Source: Calditrichia bacterium
GTDB taxonomy: Bacteria > Calditrichota > Calditrichia > Calditrichales > J004
NCBI GenBank assembly: GCA_026991535.1
Contig: JALXBH010000267.1
Span: 1-39,826, forward strand
Reading direction: 5' to 3'
DNA length: 39,826 nt
The notes under the pieces: generated by a model
Told to the model about the DNA's origin: nothing
The model's input: the letters and a program-made list of their open reading frames with translations, nothing else
Databases searched by the model: none
In this document: in pieces, positions 7,517 through 15,870 of the stretch
Layout: every line of letters starts with the position of its first letter
Numbering within the stretch: the first letter of the stretch is position 1
Made by a program: the position numbers and the translations under genes

Positions 7517-8623
7517 TCAGCGCCATTGATCTACCTTTCGGCGTGAAGTACTGTCTTCTTTAATGGCTTCAAATGAAACCCGGCCAAGCACCTGGCCCTG
7601 GTCATTTTCAATATCAATCCGCCATTCTCCCGGGATTATATTCTTTTTATATGTGTAGCCCCGATAACCTCTGGCCCGTCCACCCTGAATAGAATATGAA
7701 AGGCGGTCCGTCGTTTGCCATTCTTCTTTTTGGGGGTTGTACCATTGCCAGTGATGAAATATGCGGGTTTTTAAATCCGTGGGTGCAAATACCGCGGAAA
7801 AGCAATAAACGGAATCGCTTCCGCTAAAATAGAAGGGATCATCCGATGTGGTAAAAAAACGGTACCACTCCGGTTTTAAATAGGTAAGGCGGTAACCCTG
7901 GTCTGTTTTTTTTACGGAATGGAAGGCTCCGGCATACTTTAAACTCAGGGGCACCGGCGGAATAATATTGCTAAAGTACACCACATTAAAAAAGATGAAA
8001 ATGGCAACCAGGGGTTTGATCAACGGTTTGAGACGCGTGATATATTGGCCGTCGATTTTTTTACCCAGAAAAAAAACCATACCCAGTGTAAGGCCGCTGC
8101 TCATCAGACCGCTGCTAATAAACAGCCAGGCGGAAATTGTTTTAAAAATAACGGGCAGGAAAAAGATGAAGAAGGAAAACAGGGCCAGGTAATAAAAAAT
8201 AATCTGCATATAAAAGGCTTTTATGCGGTCGCGGATAAACTCGTTGGTTACCAGTAACAGAAACAGAAATAGCAAAAAGAGCCAGTTTTTTGTTAAAGCC
8301 GCGCTTTTAAAATAGTAAACCACATAGCTGCTAAACAAGCCGCCAAAAAAGAACTGCAGGGCATTGGGCAGCAGGTGACGATATTTCAGGATAACGGGAG
8401 TTGTTATTTTCTTTTCTTCCAGGAGATTGGTTAACATTATCAACAGACCGGCCAGTATGATATAGCTAAGGAGGATGAGATTGTCACTCAGGCGGTCAAT
8501 ACGGTCCAGAGTCATGCTGTCCCATAAAAAACCGGCGATAAATGATATGAGTGGGAAATAGCGTTCATTTTGTTTATAGACGGCCCGTAAACGTGTGGTT
8601 GTATCGTTGATCTTTTTTCTCAC
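7517..8623 (-). CDS. Membrane protein with C-terminal DUF2914 domain
   Basis: A 368-residue protein with about seven to eight transmembrane helices in its first 230 residues (for example LILLSYIILAGLLIMLTNLL, NWLFLLFLFLLLVTNEFI, SSGLMSSGLTLGMVFFLG), then a soluble C-terminal domain of the DUF2914 type: SVYCFSAVFAPTDLKTRIFH, HWQWYNPQKEEW, GYRGYTYKKNIIPGEWRIDI and GQVLGRVSFE. DUF2914 is seen attached to membrane regions in many proteobacteria and FCB genomes; its biochemical role is not established. The gene starts with GTG 8623 behind AAAGGA. It stands alone between sdhCAB and the divergent cytochrome c gene. Confidence 0.75.
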   Translation of the reverse strand: MRKKINDTTTRLRAVYKQNERYFPLISFIAGFLWDSMTLDRIDRLSDNLILLSYIILAGLLIMLTNLLEEKKITTPVILKYRHLLPNALQFFFGGLFSSYVVYYFKSAALTKNWLFLLFLFLLLVTNEFIRDRIKAFYMQIIFYYLALFSFFIFFLPVIFKTISAWLFISSGLMSSGLTLGMVFFLGKKIDGQYITRLKPLIKPLVAIFIFFNVVYFSNIIPPVPLSLKYAGAFHSVKKTDQGYRLTYLKPEWYRFFTTSDDPFYFSGSDSVYCFSAVFAPTDLKTRIFHHWQWYNPQKEEWQTTDRLSYSIQGGRARGYRGYTYKKNIIPGEWRIDIENDQGQVLGRVSFEAIKEDSTSRRKVDQWR

Positions 8624-8921
8624 TCGTAAATGTCCTTTACCTGTGGGCTTAAATTACGAAATACGGATGTTTTATTAAGTTACATGCTGTAATATAAGGT
8701 ATTTTTCTGGTTTTATTCAAAGGCCGTGAATTCCCGTTGTTATCAGGCTGCGGATTATCCGTTGTTAGCGTTATATCCCGATGAAAAGGATGCCCCGGAT
8801 ATGCGGGGTAAAATGGAGATTGAAAGCTTTTTTTCGTTTCTTGTTTTATTTCTTAATAAACTTTTCATAAATTAGCCGACTAATCAGACAACAATGACTT
8901 ATATTAAACTGGAGAACTTCT
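8624..8921. promoter_or_regulatory. Divergent intergenic region upstream of cytochrome c
   Basis: Nearly 300 bases without a gene. It contains a palindrome ATTAG-CCGA-CTAAT (8871-8884) centred about 25 bases upstream of a TATATT box (8900-8905) that could serve the cytochrome c gene, which makes it a candidate operator. Also present are a short hairpin CCCCG-GATATG-CGGGG (8793-8808) not followed directly by T residues, and two direct CCGTTGTTA copies (8734-8742, 8759-8767) 25 bases apart. The cytochrome gene itself has a good GGAG site at 8911. Confidence 0.4.
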
Positions 8922-9437
8922 ATGAAGTATTTTATTTCTTTATTGGCAATAGTTGCCTTTCTTTCCCTCACCGCCTGTGGCGGCGATAAAGCCCCCAAGG
9001 CTGAAGCACAAAAGACGCAATCCAACAACCCGGGCGGTTTAACGGATTTTCAGATGGAGAATGGTATTGGCCCGGTAACGGAGAAAATCGTACTGGGAGA
9101 TATCGACAATGCCAAGGTTAAACTTGGAGAAGAGATGTTTAAAGCCAAGTGTGCCCCCTGCCACAAGCTGGATAAACGCTTTGTCGGGCCGGCTCTGCGC
9201 TATGTGACCGAGCGTCGCACTCCCGAATATATCCTGAACATGATTCTGAATCCGGATCAAATGGTTAAGGAGCATCCGGAAGCCAAAAAAATGCTGGGTG
9301 AGTATCTTTCTCCCATGACCAATATGAACCTTACCGTGGATCAGGCCAAAGATTTGCTGGAATACCTGCGCTTTGCTGATAAGGAAGGTCGCGAGAAAAA
9401 TATTGAGGCAGACCCTCCTTTTAAAAATCAAAAATAA
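8922..9437 (+). CDS. Monoheme cytochrome c lipoprotein
   Basis: A 171-residue exported c-type cytochrome, anchored to a membrane by lipid. The signal peptide ends in a lipobox (SLTAC, Cys19), followed by a charged flexible linker. The heme site is CAPCH at residues 77-81 in a class I fold (GEEMFKAKCAPCHKLDKRFVG), with candidate distal methionines in MLGEYLSPMTNMN. It is the first gene on the plus strand ahead of the nos genes and is followed by a strong terminator, so it is its own transcription unit. The likely job, by position, is electron delivery to NosZ in the periplasm; that is inference. I know no specific gene name. Confidence 0.85.
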   Translation: MKYFISLLAIVAFLSLTACGGDKAPKAEAQKTQSNNPGGLTDFQMENGIGPVTEKIVLGDIDNAKVKLGEEMFKAKCAPCHKLDKRFVGPALRYVTERRTPEYILNMILNPDQMVKEHPEAKKMLGEYLSPMTNMNLTVDQAKDLLEYLRFADKEGREKNIEADPPFKNQK

Positions 9438-9451
9438 TCGATGACTTTCAG

Positions 9452-9484
9452 GCTCTCTCCATACAAGGGGAGAGCTTTTTTTTT
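9452..9484 (+). terminator. Intrinsic terminator after cytochrome c
   Basis: Stem GCTCTCTCC (9452-9460) with GGGGAGAGC (9467-9475), loop ATACAA, one non-Watson-Crick pair, then nine T. It closes the cytochrome c transcript 15 bases after the stop codon. Confidence 0.85.
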
Positions 9485-9551
9485 AGAGATTTGTTTTAGT
9501 AGGTTGCAGTAAAAGCAGAGCAAAGATTTTTTGGGGAAACGTTATCCGGAG

Positions 9552-9644
9552 TTTGGGTAAGGGGCTGTCTTGTATATTTGCAAAAAATTAATATTTATAT
9601 TGATATAGTAATTTTGTGTGCTTATATTAAGACATAAGAGTCTT
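9552..9644 (+). promoter_or_regulatory. FCB-type promoter and palindromes before the Rrf2 gene
   Basis: TATATTTG (9573-9580) is a perfect match to the Bacteroidota TAnnTTTG box, with TTTG (9552-9555) 17 bases upstream, slightly closer than usual. Just downstream, where transcription should start, lie an interrupted inverted repeat AAAATTA/TAATTTT (9584-9590, 9609-9615) and AAGAC-N6-GTCTT (9629-9633, 9640-9644). Their placement suits repression of the regulator gene by its own product. The AAGA...TCTT halves recall NsrR-type sites, but the match is short. Confidence 0.45.
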
Positions 9645-9669
9645 TTATCACTTAACGTGACGAGGTTGA

Positions 9670-10104
9670 ATGCTTCTTTCAAAGTCTTGTGTTTATGGTA
9701 TTCGCGCGGTTTTATATCTGTCTGTGAATGATGAGAGGGAATATGTGCCGATAAAAGAGATTTCTGATAAAATGGGTATCTCTTTTCATTTCTTAACAAA
9801 AATTTTGCAGGTATTGACTAATGCGGGAATGATAAAATCTATGAAAGGAGCTAAGGGAGGGGTCGGTTTAAACCAACCCGCCTCATCTATCTCCCTGTAC
9901 GATGTGATACGCGAGCTTGATGGTGAAACGCTTTTTGAAGAATGTGTTTTAGGTTTACCGGGGTGTGCCGACGATAACCCCTGTTCTATGCATAAAATTT
10001 GGCGTGTTACCAAGGCCGAACTGAAAAAAGAACTGGAAGAAGAAAATTTCGGTAGTCTGGCGCAACAGATCACCGAAGATGAAATACGCCTCTACGACGT
10101 TTAA
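9670..10104 (+). CDS. Rrf2-family Fe-S/NO-type transcription regulator
   Basis: A 144-residue Rrf2-family regulator. The winged helix spans about residues 1-65 (IKEISDKMGISFHFLTKILQ as recognition helices, then KGAKGGVGLNQPA as the wing), followed by the dimerisation helix. Three cysteines at 92, 99 and 105 (CVLGLPGCADDNPC) match the cluster-binding triad of IscR and NsrR. In the family such proteins sense Fe-S status or nitric oxide. Placed directly upstream of the fasciclin-nosZ genes and next to a cytochrome c, a role as NO or redox sensor for the nos island is likely but inferred. ATG 9670 follows a GAGG site. IscR is the main alternative, but no isc or suf genes are nearby. Confidence 0.85.
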   Translation: MLLSKSCVYGIRAVLYLSVNDEREYVPIKEISDKMGISFHFLTKILQVLTNAGMIKSMKGAKGGVGLNQPASSISLYDVIRELDGETLFEECVLGLPGCADDNPCSMHKIWRVTKAELKKELEEENFGSLAQQITEDEIRLYDV

Positions 10105-10127
10105 AAAAAGCATACAATGAAAAAGAA

Positions 10128-10146
10128 AATCGTGATGGTCACGATT
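10128..10146 (+). promoter_or_regulatory. 19-bp palindrome upstream of fasciclin-nosZ
   Basis: AATCGTGA-TGG-TCACGATT is a perfect 8-bp inverted repeat with a 3-base centre, in the only gap (10105-10178) before the fasciclin gene and nosZ. No T-run follows, so it is not a terminator. It resembles CRP/FNR half sites (GTGA/TCAC) but the central spacing is too short for that family. It is a candidate operator for the nosZ transcript. Confidence 0.5.
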
Positions 10147-10178
10147 GTGAAAATACACACAACCGGAGGGAATATACT

Positions 10179-10733
10179 ATGAAGGGTTTAATTATTGCCT
10201 TGCTTAGTTTATCGGTGCTGTTTGTCTCTTGTCAAAGGACGGGGAATCAGCAAAGTAGTACGGAAGACCTGACCAAAAATACACCAAAAGGTCAGGCTTC
10301 GGTGGTGGATGAAGAATCCTCCCCCAATATTTTACAACTTGCCATTCAGACCAAGGATCTGTCTACTCTGGTGGCAGCGGTTCAGGCCGCTGAAATTGAG
10401 CATGTTCTGGTAAATGCCGGTCCGTTAACCGTTTTTGCGCCGGTTAACTCGGCCTTTGATGCTCTGCCACCCGGAACCGTGGATGAGTTGCTTAAGCCGG
10501 AAAACAAGAAAAAGCTGGCTTATATTCTTACCAATCATGCCGCGCCCGGAACCTATAAGGGACGCCTGCTTAAGGACGGACGTAAAATATACATGGCCAC
10601 GGGTGAATATATCGAGGTGACCCGTAAGGGCGACGACGTATATTTTGGCGGCGCCAAGATTTTAGCCACGGTGGACGCCTCCAATGGTGTTGTTCATCTG
10701 ATCGATAAAGTTTTGGTTCCTGAAGAAAAATAG
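10179..10733 (+). CDS. Fasciclin-domain lipoprotein
   Basis: A 184-residue exported lipoprotein (lipobox LFVSC, Cys18) with a Ser/Thr/Gln-rich linker and one fasciclin (FAS1/beta-Ig-H3) domain at about residues 48-183. The signature blocks are clear: PLTVFAPVNSAFDALPPGTV, KKLAYILTNHAAPGTY, ILATVDASNGVVHLIDKVL. FAS1 domains are adhesion or protein-binding modules and no enzyme activity is known for small bacterial ones. It has a GGAGG site and lies 32 bases upstream of nosZ with no terminator between, so the two are probably co-transcribed. An accessory or scaffold role for NosZ at the membrane surface is a guess from the neighbourhood. Confidence 0.85.
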   Translation: MKGLIIALLSLSVLFVSCQRTGNQQSSTEDLTKNTPKGQASVVDEESSPNILQLAIQTKDLSTLVAAVQAAEIEHVLVNAGPLTVFAPVNSAFDALPPGTVDELLKPENKKKLAYILTNHAAPGTYKGRLLKDGRKIYMATGEYIEVTRKGDDVYFGGAKILATVDASNGVVHLIDKVLVPEEK

Positions 10734-10765
10734 ATTATGTACTAATAAACAAAAAGGGCATTGTT

Positions 10766-12730
10766 ATGAAGTCAATGTACAAAAACGCTGTTATGGCGTT
10801 GGTTTTATTCGCCGGTCTCACTCTTGTTTCCTGTAACCAGGGGGGATCGAATAACGGGGGCGCCTTAAAAAGCTCTGCCGCGGAAAAGGTTTTTGTTGCA
10901 CCGGGTGAGTATGATTCGCATTATGCGTTTATCTCAGGTGGTTTTAGCGGACAGCTTTCCGTTTATGGTTTACCGTCCGGTCGTTTGTTTAAAGTAATCC
11001 CCGTATTCTCGGTTGATGCCGAAAAAGCGTATGGTTTTAATGAAGAAACCAGGGATATGCTAAAAACTTCCCATGGATATATCCCCTGGGGTGACTCCCA
11101 CCATCCTGATATTTCCCAGACGAATGGGGTTGTTGATGGTCGTTGGGTATTTATCAATGAGAACAACACACCGCGTATTGCCCGGGTAAGCCTGGAAACT
11201 TACGAAACCGCGGAAATTATCGAAATCCCCAACAGTGCGGGTAACCACAGTTCCTCTTTTGTTACGGAAAATACCGAGTATGTTGTGGCCGGTACCCGTT
11301 TTAGTGTACCCATTCCACAGCGTGATATTTCCATCAAGGATTACAAAGGTAACTTTAAAGCCGCCCTTTCTTTTATTAAGGTTGATCCCGAATCCGGAAA
11401 TATGGACCTGGATTTTCAGGTACTGATGCCCGGTTTTGACTATGACCTTTCCCATCCAGGACGTGGTAAATCTCACGGGTGGTTCTTCTTCTCCACCTAT
11501 AATACCGAAGAAGCCCATACTTTGCTTGAAGTAAATGCTTCGCAAAACGACAAGGATTTTATTGCCGCTGTTAACTGGAAAAAAGCCCAGGAATATATTA
11601 AGCAGGGTAAGTTTAAAACCATGCCGGCGAAATATGTACATAATGTGTATAGTGATGAAACCCACAGCACCATATCTACAACTAAAAAAAGTGTCCGTGT
11701 TTTGGATGCCTCCAAGCTGCCGGGTCTGGTATATTTGATGCCGACGCCGAAGTCTCCTCACGGCTGTGACGTTGATCCTTCCGGCGAGTATATCGTTGGC
11801 AGCGGTAAGTTGTCCGCCTCCATGACGGTGCACTCCTTCAGCAAAATGCTTAAAGCCATTGAAAATAAAGAGTTTGATGGCGAAGCCTATGGTATTCCTA
11901 TTCTGAAATTCGAATCCACTTTGGCCGGTACGGTTGAGCAGCCGGGTCTTGGTCCGTTGCATACGGAGTTCGATGGTAAGGGCAATGCCTATACCACATT
12001 CTTTATTTCTTCAGAGGTTGTTAAGTGGAAATTGGGAACCTGGGAAGTGGTTGACCGTAAGCCGACCTACTATTCCGTTGGTCACCTGATGATTCCCGGT
12101 GGCAATTCCCGCAAGCCTTTTGGCAAGTACCTTGTGGCCATGAACAAAATCACCAAAGACCGTTACCTGCCGACCGGTCCCGAGGTTACCCAGTCGGCTC
12201 AGCTTTATGACATCTCCGGTGAGAAAATGGAACTGTTGCTGGACTTCCCGACCGTGGGCGAGCCGCATTATGCCGCCGGTGCTCCGGCCGAAGTTGTTAA
12301 AGGATTTTCCAAAAAATTCTTTAAGCTGGAAGAAAATAAACATCCTTATGCCACAAAGAGCGAGGATGATGTCCGCGTGGTACGCGATGGTAAAAATGTG
12401 CATGTTTATATGACAGCCATCCGCAGCCACTTTGCTCCCGATAATATTGAAGGCATTAAGGTGGGCGACCGTGTTTATTTCCATGTAACCAACCTGGAGC
12501 AAGATTATGACGTGCCCCATGGTATCTCCATGATTGGTGCCAATACATCCGAGTTGTTGATTATGCCGGGGCAGACGGAGACCTTTGTTTGGGAACCCAA
12601 GCAAGTGGGTGTGTGGCCGTTCTATTGTACAGATTTCTGTTCCGCGTTGCATCAGGAAATGCAAGGTTATGTACGTGTATCGCCGCGTAATTCCAATGTA
12701 AAACTTTCCTGGTCGTTGGACGACGAATAA
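10766..12730 (+). CDS. nosZ: Nitrous-oxide reductase, Sec-type (clade II)
   Basis: Reduces N2O to N2 in the periplasm, the last step of denitrification and the only major biological N2O sink. The 654-residue protein lacks a twin-arginine signal; it has a short Sec-type lipoprotein signal (LTLVSC, Cys23), the hallmark of clade II enzymes of Bacteroidota-like bacteria. The seven-bladed propeller carries the CuZ histidines (DSHHPD, GNHSSSF, KSPHGCD, GPLHTEFDG, GEPHYAAG). The C-terminal cupredoxin domain has the complete CuA site: CTDFCSALHQEM with Cys621, Cys625, His629 and Met632. It is full length and looks functional. A strong terminator follows. Confidence 0.97.
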   Translation: MKSMYKNAVMALVLFAGLTLVSCNQGGSNNGGALKSSAAEKVFVAPGEYDSHYAFISGGFSGQLSVYGLPSGRLFKVIPVFSVDAEKAYGFNEETRDMLKTSHGYIPWGDSHHPDISQTNGVVDGRWVFINENNTPRIARVSLETYETAEIIEIPNSAGNHSSSFVTENTEYVVAGTRFSVPIPQRDISIKDYKGNFKAALSFIKVDPESGNMDLDFQVLMPGFDYDLSHPGRGKSHGWFFFSTYNTEEAHTLLEVNASQNDKDFIAAVNWKKAQEYIKQGKFKTMPAKYVHNVYSDETHSTISTTKKSVRVLDASKLPGLVYLMPTPKSPHGCDVDPSGEYIVGSGKLSASMTVHSFSKMLKAIENKEFDGEAYGIPILKFESTLAGTVEQPGLGPLHTEFDGKGNAYTTFFISSEVVKWKLGTWEVVDRKPTYYSVGHLMIPGGNSRKPFGKYLVAMNKITKDRYLPTGPEVTQSAQLYDISGEKMELLLDFPTVGEPHYAAGAPAEVVKGFSKKFFKLEENKHPYATKSEDDVRVVRDGKNVHVYMTAIRSHFAPDNIEGIKVGDRVYFHVTNLEQDYDVPHGISMIGANTSELLIMPGQTETFVWEPKQVGVWPFYCTDFCSALHQEMQGYVRVSPRNSNVKLSWSLDDE

Positions 12731-12772
12731 TCTATCAGGGGGGGTAAAAATAACCTGAAACGATTAATTGTA

Positions 12773-12807
12773 AATAATAGCCCCGGTCAAGGGGCTATTA
12801 TTTTTTA
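12773..12807 (+). terminator. Strong terminator after nosZ
   Basis: Perfect 12-bp stem AATAATAGCCCC (12773-12784) and GGGGCTATTATT (12791-12802), loop GGTCAA, followed by further T. It separates nosZ from the maturation genes, so either some transcripts read through or the downstream genes have their own promoter. Confidence 0.92.
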
Positions 12808-12824
12808 TCAAAGAATTGGATAAG

Positions 12825-13412
12825 ATGATGAAAAAGTCAAAAATACTGATGATAACAGGATCACTGCTCTTGTTGACCCTGTTTGCATTGCCCCTGTGGA
12901 ATATCACACTGGAAGCACCGCAATATCCGGATCCGCTTGGCCTGGATATACATATTGATAAACTGGCTGACGGTAACAATCCCAATGATGTGAGGAATAT
13001 TGACCTTCTAAATCATTATATCGGAATGGATCGGCTGCCGGAAGACATGCTGGAGTTTAAAATATTTCCCATTGTCGTCCTGGTTATGGCTATTCTGGGC
13101 GTGTTGGCCGGACTGAGCGGCAAACCCCGGCTCTATCTAACCTGGGTAATAATTATGGCCATACTGGGTGTGGCCGGTATCTATGACTTTTATTCGTGGC
13201 TTTATCATTATGGCCACAACCTGAACCCCCATGCGATATTAAAATTCGTGGACAAAAACGGTAATCCCATGGCTTATGATCCGCCGGTGTTCGGTACCAA
13301 GCAATTACTTAACTTTACCGTACACTCCTATCCGGCATCCGGGGCATATACCATGATGGTTGGAATAGTTATGGCCATATGGGCGTTTGTGACAGGAAAA
13401 AAAGAAGGATAA
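12825..13412 (+). CDS. NosB-like membrane protein of nos cluster
   Basis: A 195-residue polytopic membrane protein with four predicted helices (about residues 7-27, 82-102, 106-126 and 170-190) and a polar periplasmic stretch between the first two (YPDPLGLDIHID, NIDLLNHYIGM). The frame is open to TTG 12816, but ATG 12825 is the likelier start. Proteins of this length and topology directly after nosZ in clade II clusters are called NosB in epsilon-proteobacteria; their biochemical role is unknown. The assignment rests on position and topology. It ends four bases before nosL. Confidence 0.65.
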   Translation: MMKKSKILMITGSLLLLTLFALPLWNITLEAPQYPDPLGLDIHIDKLADGNNPNDVRNIDLLNHYIGMDRLPEDMLEFKIFPIVVLVMAILGVLAGLSGKPRLYLTWVIIMAILGVAGIYDFYSWLYHYGHNLNPHAILKFVDKNGNPMAYDPPVFGTKQLLNFTVHSYPASGAYTMMVGIVMAIWAFVTGKKEG

Positions 13413-13416
13413 GGTT

Positions 13417-13842
13417 ATGAAGAAGTATATCCTGTTTTTTATAGTAGCCCTGGTGCTTGTTTCCTGCTCCGTGGAACCCAGGCCCATTGACTATGGATCG
13501 GATGCCTGTTCATTTTGCAAGATGACCATCGTGGATAAGCAGCATGCCACGGAAATTGTCACTTCCAAAGGTAAGGCGCTGAAGTATGATTCCATAGAAT
13601 GTATGATGCGGGATCTGAAAAACCATAAACAGGATGAGATTGCACTTTATTTGGTTACGGATTTTGTCCGGCCCGGAAATTGGGTGGACGCCAACAAAGC
13701 AACGTATTTGATTAGCGAAAATATTCCCAGCCCCATGGGCGCCAATCTTTCCGCGTTTAAAAAGCGTGATGAAGCGGAAAAAGTGTGGAAGGAAGAGACG
13801 GGGGAGCTGCTGGACTGGAGTGAACTGCGGGAGCGTTTTTAA
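13417..13842 (+). CDS. nosL: NosL copper-binding lipoprotein
   Basis: A 141-residue outer or inner membrane lipoprotein (lipobox LVLVSC, Cys17) of the NosL family, which binds Cu(I) and delivers copper for assembly of the CuZ centre of NosZ. The metal site motif C-S-F-C-K-M is at residues 31-36 (DACSFCKMTIVDKQHAT), with further conserved blocks YDSIECMMRDL and PSPMGANLSAF. Length is somewhat short but within the family range. The gene follows the NosB-like gene by four bases; a terminator separates it from nosD. Confidence 0.93.
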   Translation: MKKYILFFIVALVLVSCSVEPRPIDYGSDACSFCKMTIVDKQHATEIVTSKGKALKYDSIECMMRDLKNHKQDEIALYLVTDFVRPGNWVDANKATYLISENIPSPMGANLSAFKKRDEAEKVWKEETGELLDWSELRERF

Positions 13843-13877
13843 ACGCGCCGCTTACCCCATGTGACCTTTAACTTTGC

Positions 13878-13917
13878 AAGAAGTGCATATCCTGACCGGT
13901 GTGCACTTCTTTTTTTA
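13878..13917 (+). terminator. Terminator between nosL and nosD
   Basis: Ten-base perfect stem AAGAAGTGCA (13878-13887) and TGCACTTCTT (13902-13911), 14-base loop, then six more T. It ends only about 12 bases before the nosD start codon, so it would cut nosD-nosF-nosY off from the genes upstream unless there is read-through or attenuation. Confidence 0.85.
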
Positions 13918-13928
13918 TAGGATGTATC

Positions 13929-15176
13929 ATGAAGATAGAAAAGCTTTTAATAATCGGACTGTTGCTGGCCTCATCCCTTTCCGCCGCATCCCGTACCGTG
14001 GGAGCGGAAGAGGCGTTAACATCCATTGGCGAGGCTATGAAAGTTTCCGCGCCCGGCGATACCATTTTTATTCAACCCGGCACCTATCGGGAAGAGACCA
14101 TATACATCGACAAGCCCCTGGTGATTATCGGAAGGGATTATCCGGTAATCGATGGCATGAACAAAGGTTACATTCTGGAGGTGCGCAGCGACAGCGTTAC
14201 CGTAAAGGGGCTGATGTTGATTAATGTACAAAAAAGCTATACCAAGGCCTATTCCGCCATTCATGTTTATGGCAGTAAAAACTTTGTTATAGAAGACAAT
14301 AAGCTACGTAATTCGTTTTTCGGCATATTGATAGAACGATCCAAAGAGGGACTTATCCGCGGAAACAGGGTTATCGGTAATGCCGTAACCGAACAGAGCT
14401 CCGGCAACGGCATCCATGCCTGGCATTCCGACAGGCTTACCATCAGTGACAACCATGTGGAGGGAATGCGCGACGGTATCTATCTGGAATTTGTAAATAA
14501 AAGCGAAATTGTTGGCAACCTAAGCCGTAACAATGTCCGCTACGGGCTGCATTTTATGTTTTCCAATGATGATCGATATCTGCAAAACCGCTTTGAAAAT
14601 AACGGCGCCGGCGTTGCGGTGATGTTTTCCAAGAGAATAGACATGCGGCAGAATGAATTCGCCCTTAATTGGGGTTCCGCTTCTTACGGACTGCTGCTTA
14701 AAGAGATACTGGAAGGTGAAATCGTGGATAACACATTTCACCGAAATACCATTGGTATCAGCGCGGACGGGGCCAGCAAAATCACTTTCAGTCATAATAA
14801 TTTTGATAACAACGGCTGGGCCATACGTTTCCATGGCGCCTGTTATGACAATGACATCACAAAGAACAATTTTCGCCATAACGCGCTGGATATTTCGTAT
14901 AAGGGGCCCATCAACGGCAACGTGTTTGACCAGAACTACTGGAGTGAATACGCAGGATACGACTTGGATAAAAATAATGTGGGCGATGTTCCTTACAGGC
15001 CCGTTAAATTGTTCTCCTATGTGGTGAATAAAACACCGGAAACCATTATATTGTTACGCAGCCTGTTTGTAGATATTATAAACTTTTCGGAAAAAGTGTC
15101 ACCGATCATGACGCCCGATAACCTGAAAGACAACCGCCCACTTATGAAACCGGTAGAGATTGATGATAGAAGTTAG
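13929..15176 (+). CDS. nosD: NosD periplasmic maturation protein
   Basis: A 415-residue exported protein of right-handed beta-helix (parallel coils, CASH domain) type, needed to build the CuZ centre, probably by sulfur or copper delivery with the NosFY transporter. The start is set at ATG 13929, which gives a Sec signal peptide (KLLIIGLLLASSLSAA); an upstream GTG at 13899 would begin inside the terminator hairpin. The repeats are plain from about residue 100 on (NKLRNSFFGILIERS, NHVEGMRDGIYLEF, NTFHRNTIGISADG, NFDNNGWAIRFHG) and the C-terminal block NVFDQNYWSEYAGYDLDKN is a family signature. Its end overlaps nosF. Confidence 0.95.
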   Translation: MKIEKLLIIGLLLASSLSAASRTVGAEEALTSIGEAMKVSAPGDTIFIQPGTYREETIYIDKPLVIIGRDYPVIDGMNKGYILEVRSDSVTVKGLMLINVQKSYTKAYSAIHVYGSKNFVIEDNKLRNSFFGILIERSKEGLIRGNRVIGNAVTEQSSGNGIHAWHSDRLTISDNHVEGMRDGIYLEFVNKSEIVGNLSRNNVRYGLHFMFSNDDRYLQNRFENNGAGVAVMFSKRIDMRQNEFALNWGSASYGLLLKEILEGEIVDNTFHRNTIGISADGASKITFSHNNFDNNGWAIRFHGACYDNDITKNNFRHNALDISYKGPINGNVFDQNYWSEYAGYDLDKNNVGDVPYRPVKLFSYVVNKTPETIILLRSLFVDIINFSEKVSPIMTPDNLKDNRPLMKPVEIDDRS

Positions 15177-15870
15177 GAAACTGAATAAAAGCTATGGCCC
15201 CGTTGACGTTCTAAAAGGTATTGACATCACTTTTGACCGGGGAGAAATAACGGCCATTTTAGGGCCAAACGGTTCCGGTAAAACTACGTTGATTAAAAGC
15301 ATACTGGGCATGGTTATTCCCAATAGTGGCGAGATTTTACTTGACGAACAGAATGTCCTCGGAAGTTGGCGCTACCGGGATAAAATATCCTATGTACCGC
15401 AGATAGCCAATTTTCCCGGCAATTTGAAGGTGGCCGAGTTGATACGGATGATTAGGGACATCCGGCCGGGTGCCATGAATCATGAAAAGTTGATCGATTT
15501 GTTAAAGTTGCAACCTTTTCTGGATAAAAAGCTGGTTGCCCTTTCCGGCGGAACGCGCCAAAAAGTGAACCTTGTACTGGCCTTTATGTTTGACGCGCCG
15601 CTAATTGTGCTGGATGAACCCACGGCGGGGCTGGACCCCGTGGCTCTGATTTTGCTAAAGCAAATGATTGCCGGGGAAAAAGCTAAGGGAAAGACCATCC
15701 TGATTACTACCCATATAATGAATTTGGTGGAAGAGATTGCAGACAAGGTGGTGTTCTTACTGGACGGCCTCATTTATTTTCATGGGACGGTTGCCGAGTT
15801 GCGGGAAAAGACGGGAGAAGGAAATCTGGAAAAGGCTATTGCGGCCATATTAAGGGATAGTTATGCTTAA
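15163..15870 (+). CDS. nosF: NosF ABC transporter ATPase
   Basis: The cytoplasmic ATP-binding subunit of the NosDFY complex. Motifs: Walker A GPNGSGKTT at about residues 33-41, ABC signature SGGTRQK, Walker B LIVLDEPTAGLDP and the switch His in TTHIMN. It is 235 residues, standard for the family. ATG 15163 overlaps the end of nosD by 14 bases (TTG 15160 directly before it is a less likely start), so synthesis is coupled to nosD. It overlaps nosY by eight bases. Confidence 0.96.
   Translation: MIEVRKLNKSYGPVDVLKGIDITFDRGEITAILGPNGSGKTTLIKSILGMVIPNSGEILLDEQNVLGSWRYRDKISYVPQIANFPGNLKVAELIRMIRDIRPGAMNHEKLIDLLKLQPFLDKKLVALSGGTRQKVNLVLAFMFDAPLIVLDEPTAGLDPVALILLKQMIAGEKAKGKTILITTHIMNLVEEIADKVVFLLDGLIYFHGTVAELREKTGEGNLEKAIAAILRDSYA

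Noticed and set aside
11060-11962. 300-codon minus-strand open frame inside nosZ
   Set aside because: Antisense shadow of nosZ; the sense frame is clearly coding with full copper-site motifs.
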